In this document: positions 8,152 to 15,701 of the stretch, in pieces
Layout: each line of letters starts with the position of its first letter
Position numbering within the stretch: position 1 is the first letter of the stretch
From: a bacterium
GTDB taxonomy: Bacteria > Armatimonadota > Zipacnadia > Zipacnadales > UBA11051
Direction of reading: 5' to 3'
Assembly: GCA_021372615.1 (NCBI GenBank)
Contig: JAJFUB010000113.1
Location: forward strand, 1-64,000
Length of the DNA: 64,000 nucleotides
Notes under the pieces: model-generated
Told to the model about the DNA's origin: nothing
The model's database searches: none
The model's input: the letters and a program-made list of their open reading frames with translations, nothing else
Position numbers and translations under genes: made by a program

Positions 8152-9180
8152 CTAGAGATCCAGCTCAGCCATGAGCAGCTTCCGCCCCGCCTCATAGCCG
8201 GCATTGCCAGCCGTGCAGTTCGCGACGCCGCAGCCATCCCACCAGACGGACAGCTCGGGACTCTCGCGGCGGCATACGGCCATGGTACTCGGCACGCGCG
8301 AGAACAGCAGGCGCAGCATCTCCCGCGCCGGGAGGGCGTCCTCGTACTGGAGGTCGAGGAGCCGCAGCAGGTCGAGGTCGCGCTTCTCGTTCGACAGTCC
8401 GCCCGAGCCCGCGACATTGACGCAGGCGTTCATGCCGGGGACACGGTGCGGGCAGGGCGCGCATATCATCCAGTCGGCGCCGGGGGCCATGACCACCGCC
8501 ACGTCATCTGGCTTGCGGCGGATGATCTCGATGAACTCGACGATATTGTCGGCAGCCAGGGGCTCGGCTCGCCCCTCGTTCTTGCCGTAGTTGCACACGG
8601 CGCACATCATGACGTGCGGGCGGATGCGCAGGGCCTCCCCGCCCTCCATGGCCGCAACCGACGCGGCCTTGTCGCGCGCCATCTCATCGGCCGTCCGCGC
8701 CGGCACGAGGCTCTCCAGTGGCAGCGCGACGCCACGCTCGTACTGCTCGCTCAACGCCAGCGGGCACCCCTGCCACGCCGCTGACGCCGCGCCCTCGCAA
8801 CCACACAGGCCGGCCGTCGTGCTGATGGCCTTACGCACGCGATGCAGGAGCGTGCGGGCCGGGAGCGTGGCGCCGGGCGGGAGGTCGAGGCGGTACAGTA
8901 TGTCCAGGTCTCGCTTGCGCTCAGACTCGACACTGGACCGCGGGCTTTCCAGCCCGCTACCCCCGTTCGCGGGCTGGGAAGCCCGCGCTCCGACGTCCAC
9001 ATCCTGGTATGCGTACACATCCCGCGCCAGGCAACGTAGGGTCACAGGCAAGTCAGGCCGCTGACGGATGGCGTCAGCGGCCTGAGCAACGGTGTCGCGC
9101 TGGGGAGGCGGAATGTCGCCGGCGCAACGGCAGAAGAGACAGAGCAGATGGAACGGCCTGAGCGTGAGGCCGCTGTCCAT
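8152..9180 (-). CDS. Duplicated DUF1284-like cysteine-rich protein
   Basis: 342 residues made of two homologous halves. LRPFHLLCLFCRC (from residue 7) matches IRPHVMMCAVCNYG in the second half, and KRDLDILYRLDL matches KRDLDLLRLLDL, each followed by PAR and a Cys-rich end. The RP-x-H-x-x-C start and the later ICAPCPH resemble DUF1284 proteins, which may bind a metal or Fe-S centre; function is unknown. Residues about 65-80 (GARASQPANGGSGLESPRS region) are encoded by a palindromic repeat inserted in frame, where the second half has only a short GSGGLS linker. AGGTGA precedes the ATG, and the upstream gene ends 1 base before. Confidence 0.7.
   Translation of the reverse strand: MDSGLTLRPFHLLCLFCRCAGDIPPPQRDTVAQAADAIRQRPDLPVTLRCLARDVYAYQDVDVGARASQPANGGSGLESPRSSVESERKRDLDILYRLDLPPGATLPARTLLHRVRKAISTTAGLCGCEGAASAAWQGCPLALSEQYERGVALPLESLVPARTADEMARDKAASVAAMEGGEALRIRPHVMMCAVCNYGKNEGRAEPLAADNIVEFIEIIRRKPDDVAVVMAPGADWMICAPCPHRVPGMNACVNVAGSGGLSNEKRDLDLLRLLDLQYEDALPAREMLRLLFSRVPSTMAVCRRESPELSVWWDGCGVANCTAGNAGYEAGRKLLMAELDL
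8940..8986. repeat. REP-like palindrome pair inside a coding region
   Basis: GCGGGCTTTCCAGCCCGC (8940-8957) and GCGGGCTGGGAAGCCCGC (8969-8986) are inverted copies with one mismatch, 11 bases apart. Each copy is also a small hairpin by itself (GCGGGCT/AGCCCGC). This is the architecture of a BIME, here read through in frame. Confidence 0.8.
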
Positions 9181-9181
9181 G

Positions 9182-9556
9182 TTAGGTCACCTGTTCAACC
9201 GTGATGGGCGCGCCGCTCTTGACTTGCTTGAAGACCGTGGGCTCGCCATCCACCTTCCCGAAGATGCTGACCGGGCTGGCGGGACGGATCTCGGTGCCGC
9301 TGCTCATCGGCGTGGGGCCGAAGAAGATGCAGAAGGCCGGCCCCGGCGGCCAGTAGGCCAGGTCGCCCATCCCCACCGTCGGCTGTAGGTCCTCGCCGGG
9401 GGTGTCCACAGGGATGTCGAAGTAGATCTCGTCACCCCAGGTGCGGGCCACGCTCTTGATGGGGCAGGCTTCCCAGATGGCGTCAGCCATCCCGGAGTCG
9501 TTCAGCGTAGCGGTAGCGGTCACGTTGCCAACCGCGATCTTGATCTGGCGTGCCAT
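9182..9556 (-). CDS. Cyclophilin-like fold protein (TM1367/DUF369 type)
   Basis: 124 residues. It has the family pattern: an N-terminal beta strand (IKIAVGNVTATATL), WGDEIYFDIPV, a Gly/Pro-rich GMGDLAYWPPGPAFCIFFGPTP and a C-terminal strand. This small family shares the cyclophilin barrel but lacks proven prolyl-isomerase activity; its role is unknown. It sits directly upstream of the DUF1284-like gene and downstream of a hairpin. Confidence 0.8.
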   Translation of the reverse strand: MARQIKIAVGNVTATATLNDSGMADAIWEACPIKSVARTWGDEIYFDIPVDTPGEDLQPTVGMGDLAYWPPGPAFCIFFGPTPMSSGTEIRPASPVSIFGKVDGEPTVFKQVKSGAPITVEQVT

Positions 9557-9602
9557 GGTTGGTCTCCTTCTGAGGGGGCGGATGAACGGCTCCTCACCCC
9601 TG

Positions 9603-9643
9603 CCCCTCTCCCTCGCGCGGTACGTCTGCGCGCCGGAGAGGGG
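9603..9643. terminator. Interrupted hairpin between TIM-barrel and cyclophilin-like genes
   Basis: CCCCTCTCC (9603-9611) pairs with GGAGAGGGG (9635-9643), and an inner CGCGC/GCGCG adds to the stem. It follows the stop of the isomerase gene (minus strand, 9661), so it is probably a terminator or RNA-processing point within the run. Confidence 0.4.
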
Positions 9644-9660
9644 AACGCCAACGTCAACCG

Positions 9661-10491
9661 CTATGACCCGTCGGCGAAGAGCCGCAGGTAGCCGAGGCCT
9701 AGCTCGAAGCCCTCTTCGCGGCCGAGGGCCCCGTCCTCGTGCTCGATAGACAGGACACCGTTGAAGCCGTTGCGGCGCAGGCGGGCGCAGTAGACGCCCC
9801 AGTCAATGTCGCCGAAGCCCGGAATGACGTACCGCCACCAGCCCATCTCCTGGTTGCCCAGCCACGCCAGCTTCGGCTGGTTGACTTCGACGTCCTTGGC
9901 GTGGGTGTGGAAGATGCGAGTGGCGAACTTCTCGACGGCGTACAGGTAGTCGATGCCCTGCCACGCCAGGTGGCTCGGGTCGAAGTTCAGCCCGAAGTTC
10001 TCAGCGGGGACTTCGTTGAAGATCTGCTCCCACTGGTTGAGGGCGCGGATGTTGGTGGCAAACCAGTTCTCCATGGCCAGCTTGACGCCCTTGTCGGCGG
10101 CCTTCTTGGCGAACTCGCGGTAGAAGGGCGCAGCGTCCTCGACGATGCACTGCTCGCGGGTCTTGCCCGCCGGCGGCAGCCCGGCCATACAGCACAGCAC
10201 GTCGCAATCCAGCTTCTCCACGGCGTCCAGAGCTTTGCTCAGGATGGCGCGGTTGGCCTCGCGCACGGCCGCATCACCGTTGGTAATGTCCACGTAGGCG
10301 GCCAGGCTGGAGATCTCCAGACCCGCCTCGCTCACCGAGTCCTGCAGGGCGTTGTAGTCCAGGTTGTCCAGGTCGCAGTGCTTGCTGGGCACCCGGATCT
10401 CCAGGCAATCGAAGCCTGCCTCGGCGGCGAAGTCCAGCACGGTGCCCATGTCGTCATTGCCAAACGGTGCAGTCAGCATCCCGACTTTCAT
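9661..10491 (-). CDS. Xylose isomerase-like TIM-barrel protein (AP endonuclease family 2)
   Basis: 276 residues, sugar phosphate isomerase/epimerase superfamily. Metal-site signatures are GFDCLEIRVP early, AMENWF (Glu), LNFDPSHLAWQGID (Asp/His), FHTHAKDVE and a late SIEHEDG. AGGAGG lies 9 bases before the ATG. It ends up in the same run as xylulokinase and a second, less similar TIM barrel, so it likely interconverts ketoses or inososes. The exact substrate cannot be read from sequence. Confidence 0.9.
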   Translation of the reverse strand: MKVGMLTAPFGNDDMGTVLDFAAEAGFDCLEIRVPSKHCDLDNLDYNALQDSVSEAGLEISSLAAYVDITNGDAAVREANRAILSKALDAVEKLDCDVLCCMAGLPPAGKTREQCIVEDAAPFYREFAKKAADKGVKLAMENWFATNIRALNQWEQIFNEVPAENFGLNFDPSHLAWQGIDYLYAVEKFATRIFHTHAKDVEVNQPKLAWLGNQEMGWWRYVIPGFGDIDWGVYCARLRRNGFNGVLSIEHEDGALGREEGFELGLGYLRLFADGS

Positions 10492-10495
10492 GTTG

Positions 10496-11650
10496 CTATC
10501 CTCCTCGAATGGCCGGGGGCTTCCCGGCCTCGAAACATCGCACGGCTTGCTGAGCGGCGAAGGCGAGCAGCGACCGCGCCGTCTGCGTCTCCATGGCCTG
10601 TTCCAGCGACATCGGCTCGTTGCACAGCGAGAACACGGCGGCGAACATCTCGTTCAGGGACGGCACCGGCGCCACCGACCCGGCCAGGGCCAGGCACGGC
10701 ACGCCAAGCTCGGCAGCGACATCGGCCACGCCCTTCGGCGTCTTGCCGAAGGCCGTCTGTCCGTCGAGGCGGCCTTCGCCCGTGAAGCACAGGTCCGACC
10801 CGCGCATGCGGTCGCGCAGGCCCACCGTCTCGATCACGATGCGCACGCCCGGTTCCAGCGTGGCGCCGCAGAAGGCCACCAGCCCCGCGCCCAGCCCTCC
10901 GGCCGCGCCAGCGCCCGGCAGATCGGCCACGTCGGCGTGCAGAACGCGCCGCACGACGTCCGCGAAGCGTCGCAGGCCCTCATCGAGCTGCGCCACGATC
11001 TCGGGCGTCGCGCCCTTCTGCGGTCCGTACACATGCGCCGCCCCGGTCGGGCCGCACAGCGGGTTCTCCACATCGCACGCCACACGGAATCGTGCCTGGG
11101 CGATGCGGGCGTCGAAGGCGCTCATGTCCATGGCGGTCAGGTCGAGCAGGCCGGCGCCGGTCGGGCTGACCTCGCGGCCGTCGGCATCCAGCAGCTTGAC
11201 GCCCAGCGCCGTCGCCATGCCCAGGCCGCCGTCATTGGTCGCGCTGCCGCCGATGCCGATGATGAACTGCCGCGCCCCCGCGTCGAGGGCCGCGCGGATC
11301 AGCTCCCCCGTGCCCACCGTGCTCGTGTGCAGCGGGTTGCGCTGCTGCAGCGGCACGAGCGGCAAGCCCGAGGCCGCCGCCATCTCGATGACCGCAGTCG
11401 CACCGTCGCCCAGCATGCCGTAGGCGGCCTGGACCGGTTCGCCCAGTGGCCCGGACACGGTCTCCGTGCGCAGCTCACCGCCGGTCGCGTCCACGAGCGA
11501 CTGGACCGTGCCCTCCCCGCCATCGGCCATCGGCACCTTCACACACTCGATCTGCGGATCGCAGGCGGCGACGCCATCGGCGATGGCGTCGCACACCTGC
11601 AGTGCTGTCAAGGAGCCCTTGAACGAGTCGGGGGCGATGGTGATCTTCAT
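10496..11650 (-). CDS. Glycerate 2-kinase (GlxK/GarK family)
   Basis: 384 residues. It begins with the family signature KITIAPDSFKGSLTA. PMADGGEGTV, GIGGSATNDGG and the late CFTGEGRLDGQT nucleotide/substrate motifs follow. It phosphorylates D-glycerate to 2-phosphoglycerate, feeding sugar-acid breakdown into glycolysis. It is separated by only 4 bases from the TIM-barrel gene downstream, supporting co-transcription. No strong ribosome-binding site precedes the ATG. Confidence 0.93.
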   Translation of the reverse strand: MKITIAPDSFKGSLTALQVCDAIADGVAACDPQIECVKVPMADGGEGTVQSLVDATGGELRTETVSGPLGEPVQAAYGMLGDGATAVIEMAAASGLPLVPLQQRNPLHTSTVGTGELIRAALDAGARQFIIGIGGSATNDGGLGMATALGVKLLDADGREVSPTGAGLLDLTAMDMSAFDARIAQARFRVACDVENPLCGPTGAAHVYGPQKGATPEIVAQLDEGLRRFADVVRRVLHADVADLPGAGAAGGLGAGLVAFCGATLEPGVRIVIETVGLRDRMRGSDLCFTGEGRLDGQTAFGKTPKGVADVAAELGVPCLALAGSVAPVPSLNEMFAAVFSLCNEPMSLEQAMETQTARSLLAFAAQQAVRCFEAGKPPAIRGG

Positions 11651-11732
11651 GGTAGGGATTGGGGATTGGGCATTAGGGACGGCAACGGAGACGTCGCGCG
11701 CCCACCTGCCCTCTCCCCCACACTCCCGCTCG

Positions 11733-12668
11733 CTACAGCTCGGCCCACGCGCGTAGGAAGGTGCGCTTGGTGTGGGCCAGGATCAGTGCGGTGCTCTCGG
11801 ACCCGACCGGCTTGACCTCGAAGGTGAACACCATCTTGTCCGTCGGCACTTCGTTCTCGAAGACGCCGGCGTAGATCAGGGTGTTCAGGTACTCCTTCAG
11901 TTCCTCGACGCCATTGGAGCCGCCGGGGAAGTCGAAGCGCGGGTGCATGTCCCCGTAGGCTTCCAGGCCCTCGGTGGCGACGGCGTTGCCGGCGTGCAGG
12001 TGGATGATATACGGCGCCAGGATGCTGACGAGGTCGTGCACGTCCTCATGGAGGATCGGCACATGGGACAGGTCTGCGGTGATACCGAAGTTGCTGACTT
12101 CGGCGCGCACGCGCTCGGCCAACTCGGCGGTGATGGCACTCGAGCCGATGAGGCATTTCTTGTCCACGCTGTGGTCGAACTGCTCGACGGACAGCCACAC
12201 CGGCTCGCCGCCGTCGGCCTTCTCCTGGGCGTAGCGGCACAGCTCGACGCAGGAGGCGACCATGGCGTCCAGCATCCGCTTGTTGTCGTCTTCGTTGTCC
12301 GAGCCGGGCCCGGACAGACAGGCGCAGATACGGGCGCCCATCTCGTAGGAGGCGTCAATCGAGCGCTTGACCTCGTCCACGGCCGCCTGTCGGCCGGCGG
12401 AGTCGAGGTCGTTGAGGCTCAGCTTGCCCCCCAGTAGCAGTGGCTGGGCGCCGACGCCGATCTTCGTCCCCGACTGCTCGGCGATGGCACGGATCTGGGC
12501 GTGCGCGCCGGGGAAGTCGCTACGCCGCACCTCCATCACGTCAAAGAACTCATCACTCGCCAACTCGGTGACAGTGCTGATGAGCTGCTCCGCATCGCTA
12601 TTGGCCGTGGGCCAGGCCATGAAATGCACCAGGCCCAGACTCATGGATTGCCGCCAGGTTTCCGTCAT
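11733..12668 (-). CDS. Xylose isomerase-like TIM-barrel protein
   Basis: 311 residues, first gene of the minus-strand catabolic run. Metal-site-like segments are VWLSVEQFDH, GITADLSHVPI, IHLHAGNAV and a C-terminal FTFEVKPVG. The internal architecture follows sugar phosphate isomerases/epimerases, but similarity to the other TIM barrel in this run is low. AAGGAGTG stands 8 bases before the ATG. Substrate unknown. Confidence 0.82.
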   Translation of the reverse strand: MTETWRQSMSLGLVHFMAWPTANSDAEQLISTVTELASDEFFDVMEVRRSDFPGAHAQIRAIAEQSGTKIGVGAQPLLLGGKLSLNDLDSAGRQAAVDEVKRSIDASYEMGARICACLSGPGSDNEDDNKRMLDAMVASCVELCRYAQEKADGGEPVWLSVEQFDHSVDKKCLIGSSAITAELAERVRAEVSNFGITADLSHVPILHEDVHDLVSILAPYIIHLHAGNAVATEGLEAYGDMHPRFDFPGGSNGVEELKEYLNTLIYAGVFENEVPTDKMVFTFEVKPVGSESTALILAHTKRTFLRAWAEL

Positions 12669-12833
12669 GTGAACTACACTCCTTATAAGAGGGTGGTATT
12701 GGGCTTTGGGAAGCAGCGCTGGGCGAACGCGCTGTCAGCCGTCCCTTCCCCGCCGGGCGGAGGATACCCTCCCTCAACGGCGAAACTAATCCCCGCTGTT
12801 CCAAATCACGAGTCTGCAGAGCCCCCACCCCCC

Positions 12834-13826
12834 ATGCCTACACCAGACATCATCTCCATCGGCAGCGCCACCCAGGACGTGTTCGTGTCCAGCGACCAGA
12901 CGCATCTCGTCCGCATCCAGCACTACGAGAACGAAGAGGCCTACCTGGCCTACGACTACGGCGCGAAGGTGGCCGTGGACCACTTGTTCATCTCCACCGG
13001 TGGCGGCGCCGTCAACACGGCCATCGCCTTCGCGAAGCTGGGCCTCAGCGCCGCCGCCGTGTCCGAGCTGGGCCAGGACGACGCCGGGAACATGATCGAG
13101 CGGACGCTCCGCGAGCACGGCGTGGACACCAGCATGCTGGTGCGCAACCCCGAGCGTGCCACGGGCTACTCCGTGATCCTCACCGGGCCGACCGGGGACC
13201 GCACGGTGCTCGTCCACCGGGGAGCCGGTTCGTGCCTGTCACATGACGACATCAACTGGGAACGTGTGCGCGAGGCCAGGTGGATCTACCTGAGTTCCCT
13301 CAGCGGCGACGCGGCCGCGCTGTGGCATGATGTGGCCCGTTGCGCGGTCGAGGCCGGCGCCAGGCTGGCCATCAACCCCGGCAGCCGCCAGATTGACGAG
13401 GGCCTCGACGGCCTCGGCGACGTACTCGCCGCCGCCGAGGTGGTCTTCGTCAACAAGGGTGAAGCCTACCGCTTCACGGGCACGGAAGAGCAGCGGGATG
13501 ATGCTGACGAGCGGGCTGCCGCCGAGGCTCTCCACCGCGCCGGCTGCCGCACGGTGGTCATGACCATGGGCGGCGACGGCGCCCGGGGCTTCGACGGCGA
13601 CGCCCACCACTTCGCGCCGGCGTCCAAGGTCAAGGTCGTCTCCAACCTCGGCGCCGGCGATGCCTTCGCTGCTGCCTGCCTGGCGGCCCTGGACCATGGC
13701 CTGTCGCTGGGCGAGGCCCTCAAGGCCGGGACGATCAACGCCGGCTCCGTCGTGACCTCCATGGGCGCGACGACCGCGCTGCTCGATTGGACCACGATCC
13801 AGAGCAACCTGGCCCAGTCAGGATAG
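12834..13826 (+). CDS. PfkB/ribokinase-family carbohydrate kinase
   Basis: 330 residues. The start motif IISIGSATQDVF, the first PfkB signature region TGGGAVNTAIAFAKLG and the catalytic motif NLGAGDAFAAA near the C-terminus are clear. The ATG at 12834 is used because it begins exactly at the kinase domain; no good ribosome-binding site is visible. It lies 10 bases before adenine deaminase, which suggests a role in nucleoside or ribose salvage (ribokinase or adenosine-kinase type), but the PfkB family covers many sugars. Confidence 0.88.
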   Translation: MPTPDIISIGSATQDVFVSSDQTHLVRIQHYENEEAYLAYDYGAKVAVDHLFISTGGGAVNTAIAFAKLGLSAAAVSELGQDDAGNMIERTLREHGVDTSMLVRNPERATGYSVILTGPTGDRTVLVHRGAGSCLSHDDINWERVREARWIYLSSLSGDAAALWHDVARCAVEAGARLAINPGSRQIDEGLDGLGDVLAAAEVVFVNKGEAYRFTGTEEQRDDADERAAAEALHRAGCRTVVMTMGGDGARGFDGDAHHFAPASKVKVVSNLGAGDAFAAACLAALDHGLSLGEALKAGTINAGSVVTSMGATTALLDWTTIQSNLAQSG

Positions 13827-13836
13827 CGAGGCGGCC

Positions 13837-15522
13837 ATGCAGCCCGTAGACCTGCTCCTCACCGGGGGCCACGTCCTCAACGTCTTCAGCGGCGCCGTCG
13901 AGGCGCTCGATGTCGCGATCGCCGGCGGGCGCGTCGTCGGCTTCGGCGACTATGCCGCCCGCGAACGCCTGGATGTGTCCGGACGCACCCTCCTCCCTGG
14001 CTTCTGCGAGGGCCATATCCACCTGGAGAGCACGATGCTGGCCTCGGCCGCGTTCGCGCGCGCGGTGGCCGAGCGCGGCACGACCACGGTCGTCGCCGAT
14101 CCCCACGAGATCGCCAACGTCGCCGGGCTGGACGGCGTGCGCTACCTCTCCCAGGCCGCCCCGGCCGACTGGCTCGACCTGCGCCTCATGGCCCCCAGTT
14201 GCGTTCCCGCGACCCCCTTCGAGACGGCCGGCGCGGAGATCGGCCCGGACGGGATCGCCGAGATGCTGACCTGGCCGCAGGTGCTGGGCCTCGGGGAGAT
14301 GATGAACTTCCCGGGCGTCATCGGCGGCGACCCGCAGGTCATCGCGAAGCTACAGGCCGCCTGGGGCCGGCCCCTTGACGGCCACGCGCCGGGTGTGACC
14401 GGACAGGACCTGATGGCGTACCTGGCCGCCGGCCCGGAGTCGGACCACGAGGCCGTGACACTGGCCGAGGGCGAGGAGAAGCTGCGGCTGGGCATGTGGC
14501 TGATGATCCGCGAGGGCTCGGCTTCGCGCAACCTGGAGGCACTGGCGCCCCTGCTGCGCTCGGGGCTGCGCCATCGCTGCCTGCTGGTGAGTGACGACCT
14601 GGAGCCGGGCGACCTGCTGGAGCGCGGGCATCTGGACCACCTGCTCCGCCGGGCCGTGGCCCTCGGCACGGACCCCCTGGATGCCGTTCGGGCCGTCACC
14701 ATCAATGTTGCACAACGCTTCGGCCTGGCTCGCGTCGGAGCCATCGCCCCTGGCTATGCCGCCGACATCGTCGCTGTGGACGGGCTGGAACGCTTCGAGG
14801 TCACCACCGTCCTGCGGCGCGGCACGGTGCTGAAGCATGGTGGGCGCTGGCTGGCGGGTGATGCCGCCCCCCTGTCGGCCAGTGCGGCGGTGCGCGACAG
14901 TGTGCGTCTCACCCTCCCCACCGCCGAGCAACTGGCGGTCCGTGCGCCCGGTGACGGAACGGCCTTGGTGCGGGTGATCGTGGCGCAGGAGGGTCTGATC
15001 GTGACGGAATCGGCGGAGGCGCAGTTGCCCGTGCGCGACGGCTGCGTACAGGCCGACCCCTCCCAGGATGTCCTGAAGCTCGCGGTCATCGAACGCCATG
15101 GTCGCAACGGCAACATCGGGCTGGGGTTCGTCCGGGGCTTCGGGCTGCACGAGGGGGCGCTGGCGACGACGGTGGCGCACGATTCGCACAATCTGCTCCT
15201 CGCCGGGGCGGACGATCAGTCCCTGGCGACGGCCGCCGCGGCGATCAAGCGCCTGGGAGGGGGGCAGGTCGTGGCCCGGGGGGAGCGCGTGCTGGCGGAG
15301 CTGCCCCTGCCGCTGGCCGGGCTGATGAGCGATCTTCCGGCAGCCGACGTGGTGCGGCGGTCGCAAGCGTTGCAGCAGGCGGCCGCGCAACTGGGCTGCC
15401 GACTGTCGCGTCCGTTCATGACGCTGTCGTTCCTGGCGCTGCCTGTCATCCCGCACCTCAAGCTGACCGACGGCGGGCTCTTCGACGTGGACCATTTCCG
15501 CTTCACGAGCCTCACACCGTAG
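13837..15522 (+). CDS. ade: Adenine deaminase
   Basis: 561 residues, metal-dependent amidohydrolase converting adenine to hypoxanthine and ammonia. The leading TGGHVLNVFSG, the metal ligand segment GFCEGHIHLESTML and the downstream VADPHEIANVAG are diagnostic, as are LVSDDLEPGDLLERGHLD and the C-terminal domain ending DHFRF. Length fits AdeC-type enzymes. The gene follows the PfkB kinase after 10 bases, with GCGAGGCGG before its ATG. Confidence 0.94.
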   Translation: MQPVDLLLTGGHVLNVFSGAVEALDVAIAGGRVVGFGDYAARERLDVSGRTLLPGFCEGHIHLESTMLASAAFARAVAERGTTTVVADPHEIANVAGLDGVRYLSQAAPADWLDLRLMAPSCVPATPFETAGAEIGPDGIAEMLTWPQVLGLGEMMNFPGVIGGDPQVIAKLQAAWGRPLDGHAPGVTGQDLMAYLAAGPESDHEAVTLAEGEEKLRLGMWLMIREGSASRNLEALAPLLRSGLRHRCLLVSDDLEPGDLLERGHLDHLLRRAVALGTDPLDAVRAVTINVAQRFGLARVGAIAPGYAADIVAVDGLERFEVTTVLRRGTVLKHGGRWLAGDAAPLSASAAVRDSVRLTLPTAEQLAVRAPGDGTALVRVIVAQEGLIVTESAEAQLPVRDGCVQADPSQDVLKLAVIERHGRNGNIGLGFVRGFGLHEGALATTVAHDSHNLLLAGADDQSLATAAAAIKRLGGGQVVARGERVLAELPLPLAGLMSDLPAADVVRRSQALQQAAAQLGCRLSRPFMTLSFLALPVIPHLKLTDGGLFDVDHFRFTSLTP

Positions 15523-15543
15523 GGCTGTCCCGGGCTTCTGCCG

Positions 15544-15579
15544 GCCGTGCAGCGGGCCCGCCACTGGCCCTGCAGCGGC
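15544..15579 (+). terminator. Imperfect hairpin after ade
   Basis: GCCGTGCAGCGGGCC pairs imperfectly with GGCCCTGCAGCGGC, 22 bases past the ade stop. A likely terminator without a U-run. Confidence 0.4.
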
Positions 15580-15609
15580 ATTGCGCCCCTACCCAGCGGT
15601 CGCGGCTTG

Positions 15610-15618
15610 TGCTATACT
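15610..15618 (+). promoter_or_regulatory. Extended -10 promoter of sugar transporter operon
   Basis: TGCTATACT matches the extended -10 pattern (TGn + TATAAT, one mismatch). No good -35 sits at the usual distance. It is about 85 bases before the GTG start of the binding-protein/permease fusion. Confidence 0.45.
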
Positions 15619-15701
15619 CTGGTGTTCGTCGCAACCCCATTGTTGCTTCGGAACCCCCGGCGCACCGATAACCGGACCCTTGCAGGAGGCATCTGCCCGC
15701 C

